DNA from: Leptolyngbya sp. O-77 | Lineage (GTDB): Bacteria > Cyanobacteriota > Cyanobacteriia > Elainellales > Elainellaceae | Assembly: GCF_001548395.1 (NCBI RefSeq) | Contig: NZ_AP017367.1 | Coordinates: 4,129,001 to 4,193,000 of the forward strand | Direction: 5' to 3' | Length of the DNA: 64,000 nucleotides | Part shown: piece by piece, positions 54,229 to 62,316 of the stretch | Numbering within the stretch: position 1 is the first letter of the stretch | Layout: each line of letters starts with the position of its first letter | Notes under the pieces: generated by a model | Told to the model about the DNA's origin: nothing | Seen by the model: the letters and a program-made list of their open reading frames with translations, nothing else | The model's database searches: none | Translations under genes and position numbers: made by a program

Positions 54229-57200
54229 ATGCTGCGAAATCCAGAAACATCTTTTACCCTGCTAGTCCTGCTAGTTGCCCTCGGCGGCGCTCCTGGTTTG
54301 CTTGGACTGCGGTGGGTAGTTCCAACGCTGGCACAATCTACGCCGCCAGAATTTCCGCTGCCCGCCAGCGTTCCGGCAGACACCTCCGTTAATATAGACG
54401 GCTCTGCCAGCATGACGCTGATTAATGAAAGTCTGAAGGCCCGCTTTGAGGAGCGCTACCCTGGCACCCGGGTCAACCTTGTCGCAGGCGGCACAGACGC
54501 GGCGCTACAGGCCTTACTGGCTGGAGATCTGGATCTGGTGGCAGTGGGGCGCGACCTGACCCAGGCAGAGCGGGATCAGGGATTGGTAGAGGTTCCTCTC
54601 AGCCGAGAAAAAATTGCCATCATTGTGGGCGCAGGCAACCCCTTTGCAGGCGACCTGACGTTTGAGCAGTTTGCTCAGATTTTCCGGGGTGAAATTACGG
54701 ATTGGTCGCAGGTTGGTGGGCCGCCTGGGCCAATTCGCTTTGTCGATCGCCCGGTCTTCAGTGACACCCGCCAGTCGCTTAGTAATTATTCAGTATTTCA
54801 GGAAGCGCCTTTTCAAACGGGTAGCAATGCTGAACAAGTTGCGACAGACGACACGGCAGCAGTGGTGCAGGCCCTTGGGACGGATGGGATTAGCTACGCG
54901 ATCGCCAATCAGGTATTGAACCGAGGCGACGTAAAGATCGTGCCCATGCACCAGACCTTGCCCACCGATCCTCGCTATCCCTTTTCGCAGCCAAGGGGCT
55001 ACGTCTATCGCGGCACACCGACTCCTCCCGTGCAGGCATTTTTAGGATTTGCAACCTCGGAACCCGGTCAAGAAGTGGTAAAAGAGGCGCGTGAACAAGA
55101 AGCCACCGCAGTTGCGCCAGCGGCTCCGGTCGCGCCAGTGCCCGCCACCCCCAGTCCCGTGCTGGATGCCGCGCCCGCAGTCGTCGCCCCGCCGCCGAGG
55201 AGTAATCAACCCGAAGGGCTGCTGCCCTGGCTGGCGCTGCTGCTGCTAGGAGCTTTGCCTTTCTTGCTAGGGCTATTTCGGCGGCGAGAGGCGGTGGCTC
55301 CAGTTGCGCCGCCGCTGCGCCCAGTGCCGACTGTCGCGCCGCCCCGCCAGATTCCTGCCAGCCGGATTGTGCTAACCCCGCGCAATGCCGAAGATGCCTA
55401 TGCCTATTGGGAAGCGCCAGAGGCTCATAAAGCAGATCTGAAGCGCCAAGGCGGACGCGATTTGAAACTGCGGATCTACGACGTGACGGATATTGACCTC
55501 GATCGGCAGCCTGCCCACAGCGTTCAGGAATATGACGTGGCTGAAACTGACCAGGATCGGCATGTGCCCATCATGGCGAGCGATCGCGACTATCTTGCAG
55601 AAATTGGCTACACCACCAGCGACGGACGCTGGCTCAAGCTGGCCCGATCCAACTCGGTGCGCGTGCCCAGCATCTCGGCTGCGGCTGAAGCGGCTCCCGC
55701 ACCTGTCGTAACCCCCGTCGTGCCGCCTGTGGTTGCTCCGATTGTGCCGCCTCCAGCAGTATCCGTTTCTCCGACAGTACCCGCTCCAGCGCCTACCCCA
55801 GTGGAACCCGTTATCGATAAATCTGCTGTGGATGAATCTACTGTGGATGAACCTGTTGTAGCAACGCCAGAGCCAAAGACCCCCACTGTGCCGCCGATTG
55901 CTGCGGCTTTGGGCACGGGGGCAACGCTGGCAGCAGGGGCGGCTGCGATGGCAGCGCTGGCCAAGGAAGATGACCAGTCTGCTGTTGAAGCGGCAAAGTT
56001 TGACGTGGGGCAAACAGATCTGTCGGCTGAGCGGCTGGCGGATGTAGACACGAATCTACCCGATTTGCCTGATGGCTACGGCGAGAGCCGAATTGTGCTG
56101 ATGCCTCGCGATCCGCAGTGGGCCTACACTTATTGGGATGTGCCCGATCAACACAAGGCACTACTGCGAGGTCAGGGCGGACAGCGGCTGGCGCTGCGGC
56201 TATACGACGTGACCGATATTGATGCCAATAGCCAGCGTCCCCACAGTGTGCAGCAGTACGACTGTGACGAGCTAGCCCGCGACTGGTATTTGCCCATTCC
56301 GGTGAGCGATCGCGATTATTTGGTTGAAATTGGCTATCTCACACCAGACGGGATGTGGCTGGTTCTGGCAAGATCCAATGCGGTTCGCATTCCGCCAATC
56401 TACCCGTCCGACTGGTTTGAGGATCAGTTTATTACGCTGGGTTGGGAGGAAGACCGGCGCGGCAAGACCTTCCTGCGGCTGATTCCACCCGGGCGACGAG
56501 TGGCAGACACGGGCAACCCCATCTACGACGAGATTTTTGACATGGCCGAGTCTGCCGAGGCAATGCGTCTGGCAGGTTCGCTCTATGGCTCCATGCAGCA
56601 GGTTCCGGCCTCGGTGCAGGGTTCCCATCAGATGGAATCGGGCGCAGCGCTCAGTTCTATGCAGGCCTCTGGGGCAGCCATTAGCAGCTACGTCTACTCA
56701 GAATCAGGGGCAGCGCTGAGTTCCATGCAGGCCTCTGGCGCAGCCATTAGCTCATTTGTCTTTTCGGCTGAAATGGGTCAATGGTCGGGGAAAACTGAGT
56801 CCGGCGTGGGCCTATACACCGAGTCGGGTGTGGGTCGATATACCGAATCGGGTGTGGGCATGTCCGGCGTGGGCATGTCCGGCTTAGGTCGATACACCGA
56901 GTCCGGCGCGGGCATGTATACCATGTCGGGCGCAGGACTTTATACCGAGTCGGGCGGAGCACTTTACACGATGTCGGGTGTGGGCATGTACACCGAATCA
57001 GGCGTGGGTCGATATACCGAATCAGGCGTGGGCATGTCCGGCGTGGGCATGTACAGCATGTCGGGTGTGGGCATGTCCGGCGTGGGCATGTACAGCATGT
57101 CGGGTGTGGGCATGTCCGGCGTGGGCATGTACAGCATGTCGGGTGTGGGCATGTCCGGCGTGGGCATGTACAGCATGTCGGGTGTGGGCATGTCCGGCGT

Positions 57201-57822
57201 GGGCATGTACAGCATGTCGGGTGTGGGCATGTCCGGCGTGGGCATGTACAGCATGTCGGGTGTGGGCATGTCCGGCGTGGGCATGTACAGCATGTCGGGT
57301 GTGGGCATGTCCGGCGTGGGCATGTACAGCATGTCGGGTGTGGGCATGTCCGGCGTGGGCATGGGCTATCCGGGGCCGATCAGCTATGCACGGATGTCGG
57401 GTGTGGGCCTGTACACCGAGTCCGGTGTGGGTCTGTACACTATGTCGGGGGCTGGCATTTACAGTCTGTCAGGGGTTGGGGTGCCCAATTTCTCTGGCAT
57501 TGGCATGTCTGGGGTGGGCTTCTTTGGTTCCATGCCGCCGATTCGGGCGCGGAAATTCTGGCTGGTGGCAGATGCAGAGCTGATTATCTACGGCGCGACG
57601 GAACCAGATGCTTCTGTAACCATTGCTGGGCGACCTGTGAAGCTGAATCCTGACGGTACGTTCCGCTTCCAGATGTCGTTTCAGGATGGCATGTTGGACT
57701 TCCCGATTTTGGCGGTGGCGGCGGACGGCGTTCAGACCCGCGCGGTTCACATGCGGTTTAATCGGGAAACACCAGAACGCCGCACTAATACAAAGGACGA
57801 GGCGATGGATCAGCCCTACTAG
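54229..57822 (+). CDS. Giant mosaic protein: phosphate-binding-like domain, membrane helix, two DUF4912 domains, SG-unit repeats
   Basis: The 1197-residue protein has a signal peptide (1-37), a PstS-like substrate-binding domain (about 45-290: VNIDGSASMTLINESLKARF, LLAGDLDLVAVGRDL, FAQIFRGEITDWSQVGG, DGISYAIANQV), a Pro/Ala linker and a membrane helix (about 330-347). Then come two DUF4912 domains (about 379-483 and 619-725; paired RIVLTPRNAEDAYAYW and RIVLMPRDPQWAYTYW) split by a Pro-rich linker. Residues 804-1103 consist of units that begin with Ser-Gly, first SGAALSSMQA, then 5-residue SGVGM and 8-residue SGVGxYTE/SGVGMYSM. A compact C-terminal domain follows (FWLVADAELIIYGATEPDAS). If the signal is cleaved, the binding domain is outside and DUF4912 plus repeats are inside. 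Function unknown. Confidence 0.85.
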   Translation: MLRNPETSFTLLVLLVALGGAPGLLGLRWVVPTLAQSTPPEFPLPASVPADTSVNIDGSASMTLINESLKARFEERYPGTRVNLVAGGTDAALQALLAGDLDLVAVGRDLTQAERDQGLVEVPLSREKIAIIVGAGNPFAGDLTFEQFAQIFRGEITDWSQVGGPPGPIRFVDRPVFSDTRQSLSNYSVFQEAPFQTGSNAEQVATDDTAAVVQALGTDGISYAIANQVLNRGDVKIVPMHQTLPTDPRYPFSQPRGYVYRGTPTPPVQAFLGFATSEPGQEVVKEAREQEATAVAPAAPVAPVPATPSPVLDAAPAVVAPPPRSNQPEGLLPWLALLLLGALPFLLGLFRRREAVAPVAPPLRPVPTVAPPRQIPASRIVLTPRNAEDAYAYWEAPEAHKADLKRQGGRDLKLRIYDVTDIDLDRQPAHSVQEYDVAETDQDRHVPIMASDRDYLAEIGYTTSDGRWLKLARSNSVRVPSISAAAEAAPAPVVTPVVPPVVAPIVPPPAVSVSPTVPAPAPTPVEPVIDKSAVDESTVDEPVVATPEPKTPTVPPIAAALGTGATLAAGAAAMAALAKEDDQSAVEAAKFDVGQTDLSAERLADVDTNLPDLPDGYGESRIVLMPRDPQWAYTYWDVPDQHKALLRGQGGQRLALRLYDVTDIDANSQRPHSVQQYDCDELARDWYLPIPVSDRDYLVEIGYLTPDGMWLVLARSNAVRIPPIYPSDWFEDQFITLGWEEDRRGKTFLRLIPPGRRVADTGNPIYDEIFDMAESAEAMRLAGSLYGSMQQVPASVQGSHQMESGAALSSMQASGAAISSYVYSESGAALSSMQASGAAISSFVFSAEMGQWSGKTESGVGLYTESGVGRYTESGVGMSGVGMSGLGRYTESGAGMYTMSGAGLYTESGGALYTMSGVGMYTESGVGRYTESGVGMSGVGMYSMSGVGMSGVGMYSMSGVGMSGVGMYSMSGVGMSGVGMYSMSGVGMSGVGMYSMSGVGMSGVGMYSMSGVGMSGVGMYSMSGVGMSGVGMYSMSGVGMSGVGMGYPGPISYARMSGVGLYTESGVGLYTMSGAGIYSLSGVGVPNFSGIGMSGVGFFGSMPPIRARKFWLVADAELIIYGATEPDASVTIAGRPVKLNPDGTFRFQMSFQDGMLDFPILAVAADGVQTRAVHMRFNRETPERRTNTKDEAMDQPY
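57031..57363 (+). repeat. 39-bp tandem array, eight perfect copies plus a partial one, inside the giant gene
   Basis: Units start at 57031 and every 39 bases to 57304; a truncated unit begins at 57343. All eight full copies appear identical at the DNA level, including third codon positions, and encode GMSGVGMYSMSGV (13 residues). There is no spacer, so it is not CRISPR. The perfect identity indicates recent expansion or active homogenisation. Confidence 0.97.
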
Positions 57823-57837
57823 GGCTTCTCTGGGGGT

Positions 57838-58431
57838 TCAGCTTGATCCTGTGGGCGGGCGATCGCCCCGTCTCTGATTCTGGGCTGCCTGGGCGGTCTG
57901 CTCAGAGACGCGCTCATAGAGCTGTTCAAGCTGCTGAAATAGACGGCTGCTGCGGTCGATGTCGGTTTCGCAGCCGCGAATCTCTTCGGTCTTTCCGTTC
58001 GGGTAAAACCGATAGATGGCTTCTGGCCCATCAACGGCCAGCAGGCAGAGGTTTGGGATTGGATTGCGGACATTTGCCTCGCTGCGGATCTGGTCAAAAT
58101 CGGCGCGGGCAATGCGCGATCGCAGTTGTTGCAGGGTTCCTCGGCGGATGCGTCCGGTGGCGCGATCGTCGACGCTGTTGGCATAGCGGTAGCTGCCATC
58201 CTGGTAAATGGTGACTTCTGAAAAGCAGCCTGGCGGATAGCAGAAGCCACCCTCGCGGCGAACCGTGACTAGGGGCGTGCTAGTCTGACTGGTTGGACTG
58301 GTCGGAACCGAACCATCTTGAGCAATAGATATTTGAGCAGTAGATAAGGGAGCAGGTGGCTCAGCGATCGCGGCGCTGGCGATCGCCAGACACAGTCCTA
58401 CAACACCAACTGTCAATGGCCGAGTTTTCAT
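57838..58431 (-). CDS. Exported protein of unknown function
   Basis: From ATG 58431 (MKTRPLTVGVVGLCLAIASAAIA) the product has 197 residues with a clear signal peptide. The mature part contains EGGFCYPPGCFSEVTIYQDGSYRYANS with two nearby cysteines, then QLRSRIARADFDQIRS and NLCLLAVDGPEAIYRFYPNGKTEEIRGC, repeated beta-hairpin-like patterns of an extracellular or periplasmic domain. The sequence recalls cyanobacterial proteins with a short DUF-type domain that I cannot name. It converges with the giant repeat gene, 15 bp apart. Confidence 0.75.
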   Translation of the reverse strand: MKTRPLTVGVVGLCLAIASAAIAEPPAPLSTAQISIAQDGSVPTSPTSQTSTPLVTVRREGGFCYPPGCFSEVTIYQDGSYRYANSVDDRATGRIRRGTLQQLRSRIARADFDQIRSEANVRNPIPNLCLLAVDGPEAIYRFYPNGKTEEIRGCETDIDRSSRLFQQLEQLYERVSEQTAQAAQNQRRGDRPPTGSS

Positions 58432-58567
58432 CCCGAAACCCTCACAGAAACTCAATACTGCTACCTTAAGTTCCCGCTTGCTTCGGAGTCGTTGAGTTAC
58501 TAAAACTGAAACTTGCAGATCTCCGCAAGTTCAGACCAAGTTCAGACGATGTTGCACCTTCAAGACG

Positions 58568-58762
58568 CTACTTCGAGCCAAACTTTGCTTTGGCCTGTTC
58601 GTAGACCTCTTCGGTGATCTGCGTCATGCCGGCCTCTTCAGCAAATTTCTCGATCTTTTTGCGAGCGGCCGGACGCACAAAAAAGGGAATTTCCTTCAAA
58701 CGGGCCTCGGCTTCAGGAGTCCAGGCGATCGCGCTACTCATAGAAATGGGTTCCACCTGCAT
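58568..58762 (-). CDS. PCP_red (protochlorophyllide reductase 57 kDa C-terminal) domain protein
   Basis: The 64-residue protein is almost only the PCP_red domain: WTPEAEARLKEIPFFVRPAA, RKKIEKFAEEAGMTQITEEV, then YEQAKAKF. This domain forms the C-terminus of light-independent protochlorophyllide reductase ChlB, but stand-alone copies also occur in cyanobacteria with no known role. AGAAGGG lies at good distance from ATG 58762; ATG 58741 is an alternative. Confidence 0.85.
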   Translation of the reverse strand: MQVEPISMSSAIAWTPEAEARLKEIPFFVRPAARKKIEKFAEEAGMTQITEEVYEQAKAKFGSK

Positions 58763-58925
58763 TGTTCTGCCCTTCTAGTTTAGGCGCATCGGGTGGGTGG
58801 ATTTGCAGGGTCACCTGATCCCTAAAATCTGATCCCTAAATCCCGATCCCCTTGTCTGATACACTTTTGACAAGAGGTACACGTCGCTCAAACGACGAAA
58901 AATCAAGCAGTTTGGAGGGTATCCG

Positions 58926-59966
58926 GTGGAAAGTACACTCGGTTTGGAAATTATCGAAGTGGTAGAGCAAGCGGCGATCGCCTCTGCTCGGTTGATGGGC
59001 AAGGGGGATAAGAACGAAGCCGACCGGGTCGCTGTAGAAGCCATGCGCGAACGGATGAACAAAATCCATATGCGCGGACGGATCGTGATTGGTGAAGGGG
59101 AGCGCGACGAAGCGCCTATGCTCTACATCGGCGAAGAAGTGGGCATCTGCACCCGAGAAGATGCGGCGGCCTTCTGTAACCCCGACGAACTGCTGGAAAT
59201 CGACATCGCCGTTGACCCCTGTGAGGGCACCAACCTCTGCGCCTACGGTCAGCCCGGTTCGATGGCAGTGCTGGCGATTTCCGAAAAGGGTGGCCTGTTC
59301 AACGCGCCCGACTTTTATATGAACAAGCTGGCTGCGCCTCCTGCCGCCAAAGGCAAAGTCGATATCCGCAAGTCTCCGACTGAAAACCTGAAGATCTTGG
59401 CAGAATGTCTAGATCGGGCTATTGACGAACTCGTGGTGGTGGTGATGAAGCGCGATCGCCACGACGCGCTGATCAAAGAAATCCGCGAAGCTGGAGCACG
59501 TGTCCGCTTGATCACTGATGGCGACGTATCGGCCGCCATCTCCTGCGCCTTTTCAGGAACCAATATCCACGCGCTGATGGGCATTGGCGCTGCGCCCGAA
59601 GGCGTAATTTCTGCGGCGGCGATGCGGGCCCTCGGCGGTCACTTCCAAGGGCAACTCGTTGCAGATCCCGCCGTGGTCATGACCAAAGAATGGGCCAACA
59701 AGACCCTAGAGGAAAACATCGCCCGCCTCAAGGAAATGAACATCACCGATCCCGATCGGGTGTATGAGTGTGAAGAACTGGCATCGGGCAACACGGTGCT
59801 GTTCGCCGCTTGCGGCATCACCTCCGGCACGCTGATGGAAGGCGTGCGCTTCTTTAAGGGTGGCGCACGGACTCAAAGTCTTGTCATCTCCACCCAGTCC
59901 AAAACCGCCCGCTTCGTAGACACCATCCACATGGGCGACAACACCAAGCATTTGCAACTGCACTAA
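58926..59966 (+). CDS. glpX: Class II fructose-1,6-bisphosphatase/sedoheptulose-1,7-bisphosphatase
   Basis: In cyanobacteria this single enzyme removes the 1-phosphate from both fructose and sedoheptulose bisphosphate in the Calvin cycle. The 346-residue protein starts at GTG 58926, with GGAGGG about 8 bases upstream. Typical GlpX blocks are present: AAIASARLMGKGDKNEAD, GRIVIGEGERDEAPMLYIGE, DIAVDPCEGTNLCAYGQPGS, RLITDGDVSAAI, GIGAAPEGVISAAAMRALGG. A clear terminator follows 30 bp after the stop. Confidence 0.97.
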   Translation: MESTLGLEIIEVVEQAAIASARLMGKGDKNEADRVAVEAMRERMNKIHMRGRIVIGEGERDEAPMLYIGEEVGICTREDAAAFCNPDELLEIDIAVDPCEGTNLCAYGQPGSMAVLAISEKGGLFNAPDFYMNKLAAPPAAKGKVDIRKSPTENLKILAECLDRAIDELVVVVMKRDRHDALIKEIREAGARVRLITDGDVSAAISCAFSGTNIHALMGIGAAPEGVISAAAMRALGGHFQGQLVADPAVVMTKEWANKTLEENIARLKEMNITDPDRVYECEELASGNTVLFAACGITSGTLMEGVRFFKGGARTQSLVISTQSKTARFVDTIHMGDNTKHLQLH

Positions 59967-59996
59967 GCTGCAAATACCCGTCGCTCAATAGCTGCG

Positions 59997-60027
59997 AAAG
60001 AGTCAGGTTCCTATCTGGCTCTTTTTT
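59997..60027 (+). terminator. Intrinsic terminator after glpX
   Basis: AAAGAGTCAG pairs with CTGGCTCTTT (one G-T wobble) around an eight-base loop, ending in TTTTTT. It directly abuts the 11-bp repeat array that starts at 60028. Confidence 0.92.
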
Positions 60028-60115
60028 GCAGTTCGAGTGCAGTTCGAGTGCAGTTCGAGTGCAGTTCGAGTGCAATTCAAGTGCAATTCAAGTGCAGTTC
60101 AAGTGCAGTTCAAGA
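60028..60115 (+). repeat. 11-bp tandem array, eight units of GCAGTTCGAGT
   Basis: Four perfect copies of GCAGTTCGAGT (60028-60071) are followed by two of GCAATTCAAGT and two of GCAGTTCAAG(T/A). The array fills the space between the glpX terminator and the cobK start. It is open in frame with cobK, giving a spurious Cys/Ser-rich extension. Confidence 0.97.
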
Positions 60116-60128
60116 GAGAGTTAGAACG

Positions 60129-60890
60129 ATGCTCTGGCTCATCGGCGGCACGCAGGAAAGCGCAATGCTGGCGCGAGATCTGGTTACCCAGGGGATATGC
60201 TGCGTGGTGACGGTGACGACAGCGGCGGCGCGGCGGCTCTATCCAGACACCGAACGCTGTCGTGTGTGGGTCGGCAAGCTGACCCCAGAAACGGTGGGCG
60301 AGTTTTTGCAGATGTACTCAGTTCGCGCCATTCTGGATGCGTCTCACCCGTTTGCGGCGGCGGTGTCGGAACTGGCGATCGCCACTGCTGCTGACCTGCA
60401 CCTGCCCTACCTGCGCTTCGAGCGATCGCCCGTGGAAGGCGTTGCGTCGGGGGAATGGGTCTTTCCCAATGTTGAAGCCCTGCTAGAGAGCCATTTACTG
60501 ATCAACGAGCGGGTCTTGTTGACCATTGGCTATCGCTATTTGCCGCTATTTCAGCCGTGGCAAGATCGCGCAACTCTGTTCGCCCGCATTTTGCCGTCAC
60601 ACCAAGCGCTGGCAGGGGCGATCGCCGCTGGGTTTACCCCGGATCGGCTGATTGCGCTGCGCCCGCCTATTTCTGCGGCCTTAGAAAAGGCGCTCTGGCA
60701 ACAGTGGCAAATTTCCCTTGTGGTGGCCAAGGCATCTGGCAGTCCCGGCGGCGAAGACATCAAGCGTCAGGTCGCTGCCGATCTCGGTATCCAGCTTGCC
60801 ACCATTGCTCGGCCAGCGCTGGCCTATCCCCAGGTGACGAGTGACTGGGCGATCGCTCTGGACTTTTGCCGGAGGGCACTGGCGCAATAG
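60129..60890 (+). CDS. cobK: Cobalt-precorrin-6A / precorrin-6A reductase
   Basis: CobK/CbiJ reduces the corrin ring during vitamin B12 synthesis. The 253-residue protein has the N-terminal LIGGTQESAMLARDL, VTVTTAAARRL, ILDASHPFAAAVSELA, YLRFERS and a C-terminal block VVAKASGSPGGEDIKRQVA that resemble the family. ATG 60129 is the natural start; in-frame sequence further upstream is tandem repeat. AGAGAG precedes the ATG as a weak ribosome site. No other cobalamin gene is adjacent. Confidence 0.9.
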   Translation: MLWLIGGTQESAMLARDLVTQGICCVVTVTTAAARRLYPDTERCRVWVGKLTPETVGEFLQMYSVRAILDASHPFAAAVSELAIATAADLHLPYLRFERSPVEGVASGEWVFPNVEALLESHLLINERVLLTIGYRYLPLFQPWQDRATLFARILPSHQALAGAIAAGFTPDRLIALRPPISAALEKALWQQWQISLVVAKASGSPGGEDIKRQVAADLGIQLATIARPALAYPQVTSDWAIALDFCRRALAQ

Positions 60891-60941
60891 ATGCCAAACA
60901 GCACTGGAGCCATGAGGCGCTGGGCTGACCTGATGACCCTC

Positions 60942-62192
60942 TCACTCTGCCCGCCCAAACACCCGATCCAGTCGTCGCTGGGCTGTGTCGATGGCCGCTG
61001 TGGGCGTATTCTGGTTCAGCAAGACGGATTCTACAGCCCGGCCCAGCGCATCGGAAATGCGGTTATAGCCCGGAACAATGGGGCGCGATCGCCCGTATTG
61101 CGTCTGGTCTAGAAACACCTGCACAGCGGGCTGTTGGGCAAGGAAGGTCTGATAGTCCTGGCTCTGGCGCGATCGCAGGTTGACGGGCAGGTATCCAGTG
61201 GCGATCGCCCACTCGGTCTGAAACGCCTCACTCAGCACATATTCGCCAAAGACCAGCGCAGCCTGCTCGCGCGTCGGGGTGGAGTGGAAGAAAAACAGAT
61301 TTTCGCCGCCCGTGCTGGTGGCGGGCCGCAGGCCGGCCGGAATCGGCATCACGCCAAACTCTGCACCCACCTGTCGAAGCTGCCCCAGGGTCCACGGCCC
61401 AGTGAGCTGCATGGCCACCCTGCCTGCCAGAAATGCGTCTAGCTCATAGCCCCGCTCTGGCTGCGAAAGAATCGCGGAGCCATCGTTTACCAGGTCTTGC
61501 CACAACTGCAACGCGGCGATCGCCCCCGGTGAAGCCACCTGCACTGCCCCCCGTTCTGCCACGATTTCTCCACCGCCGCCCCAGAGAAACGGCAGCCACA
61601 TAAATACCGTCCATTCGCCCTTGCCCAGCGGCAGCAAGAGGCCGTGCTGATTTTTTTCGGGAATCGTCAGCGCCTTTGCCACCTGGCGAAACGCATCCCA
61701 AGTCTGGGGCAAATCGTGAATGCCCGCTGCCGCAAACAGGCTCGGTCGATAAAACACACCGACGTTATTTGTGCCAAAGGGAATCGACCAGGTTCGCCCT
61801 TCCCACTGCATTGACTCGCGCAGCGCTGAGTCAATCTCGGCGGCGACGGGGGCGGTGGAAAGCCAGTCATCGAGCGATCGCAGTGCCCCCAGTTCCACCA
61901 GTTGCCCCGTAATCATCGGCGCATACCACAGCATATCCGGGGCTGCATCGCCCACCACCGCCGCCAGAATCTTGGGGATTTGCTGGTCGCCCTGCCCTAC
62001 ATATAGCGCCTCCACCTGAATCTGCGGATGGGTTTCGTTAAACCGCTCCACCAATTGCTGCAACACATCCCGATTGGCGGGCGGATTCACCCCGTGCCAC
62101 AGCGTCAGATGCGTTATGCCATCGGTCGCCGCCGCAGGCTGGCAACCTGGCAGCAACAGGAGGCAGGTGAGCAGAAAGGCGAGGAGGCGCAT
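60942..62192 (-). CDS. ABC transporter sugar-binding lipoprotein
   Basis: The 416-residue protein has a lipoprotein signal (MRLLAFLLTCLLLLPGC, Cys 17 in the lipobox LLPGC) and a family 1 solute-binding fold: LTLWHGVNPPANRDVLQQL, RFNETHPQIQVEALYVG, DMLWYAPMITGQL, RTWSIPFGTNNVGVFYRP and GRVAMQLTGPWTLGQL. It should deliver a sugar or glycerol-type solute to a membrane permease, but no permease or ATPase lies nearby. The start codon is preceded by a heptanucleotide purine repeat (on the plus strand), so the mRNA leader is CU-rich without a Shine-Dalgarno. Confidence 0.92.
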   Translation of the reverse strand: MRLLAFLLTCLLLLPGCQPAAATDGITHLTLWHGVNPPANRDVLQQLVERFNETHPQIQVEALYVGQGDQQIPKILAAVVGDAAPDMLWYAPMITGQLVELGALRSLDDWLSTAPVAAEIDSALRESMQWEGRTWSIPFGTNNVGVFYRPSLFAAAGIHDLPQTWDAFRQVAKALTIPEKNQHGLLLPLGKGEWTVFMWLPFLWGGGGEIVAERGAVQVASPGAIAALQLWQDLVNDGSAILSQPERGYELDAFLAGRVAMQLTGPWTLGQLRQVGAEFGVMPIPAGLRPATSTGGENLFFFHSTPTREQAALVFGEYVLSEAFQTEWAIATGYLPVNLRSRQSQDYQTFLAQQPAVQVFLDQTQYGRSRPIVPGYNRISDALGRAVESVLLNQNTPTAAIDTAQRRLDRVFGRAE

Positions 62193-62196
62193 GGGG

Positions 62197-62259
62197 AAGA
62201 GGGAAGAGGGAAGAGGGAAAAAGGAAGAGGGAAGAAGGAAGAGGGAAGAAGGAAGAGAG
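62197..62259. repeat. 7-bp tandem array of AAGAGGG units
   Basis: Nine heptamers from 62197 to 62259: five AAGAGGG, two AAGAAGG, one AAAAAGG and one AAGAGAG. It begins 4 bp from the start codon of the sugar-binding gene, so its complement is that gene's immediate leader. Heptameric tandem repeats are a known feature of filamentous cyanobacterial intergenic DNA. Confidence 0.93.
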
Positions 62260-62316
62260 AAGGTGATTCGGCTGTTTATGGGGTGCTGCTTAACCCTCTA
62301 TTGCTCTCACACTCCG

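Noticed and set aside
54038..54265. 75-codon frame before the giant gene
   Set aside because: It lies in AT-rich promoter-like DNA, overlaps the giant gene's start, and has no recognisable motif.
56964..57362. Open antisense frame of MPTPDMPTPDMLY repeats, and a forward frame of VWACPAWACTACR repeats
   Set aside because: Both are by-products of the 39-bp tandem array, which has no stop in any of these frames. They have no start context and no conserved motif.
57031..57363. CRISPR-like array
   Set aside because: The 39-bp units follow each other with no spacers and lie in frame inside a gene.
60048..60128. N-terminal extension of cobK
   Set aside because: It translates the 11-bp tandem array into a Cys/Ser-rich string; the natural start MLWLIGGTQES is at 60129.
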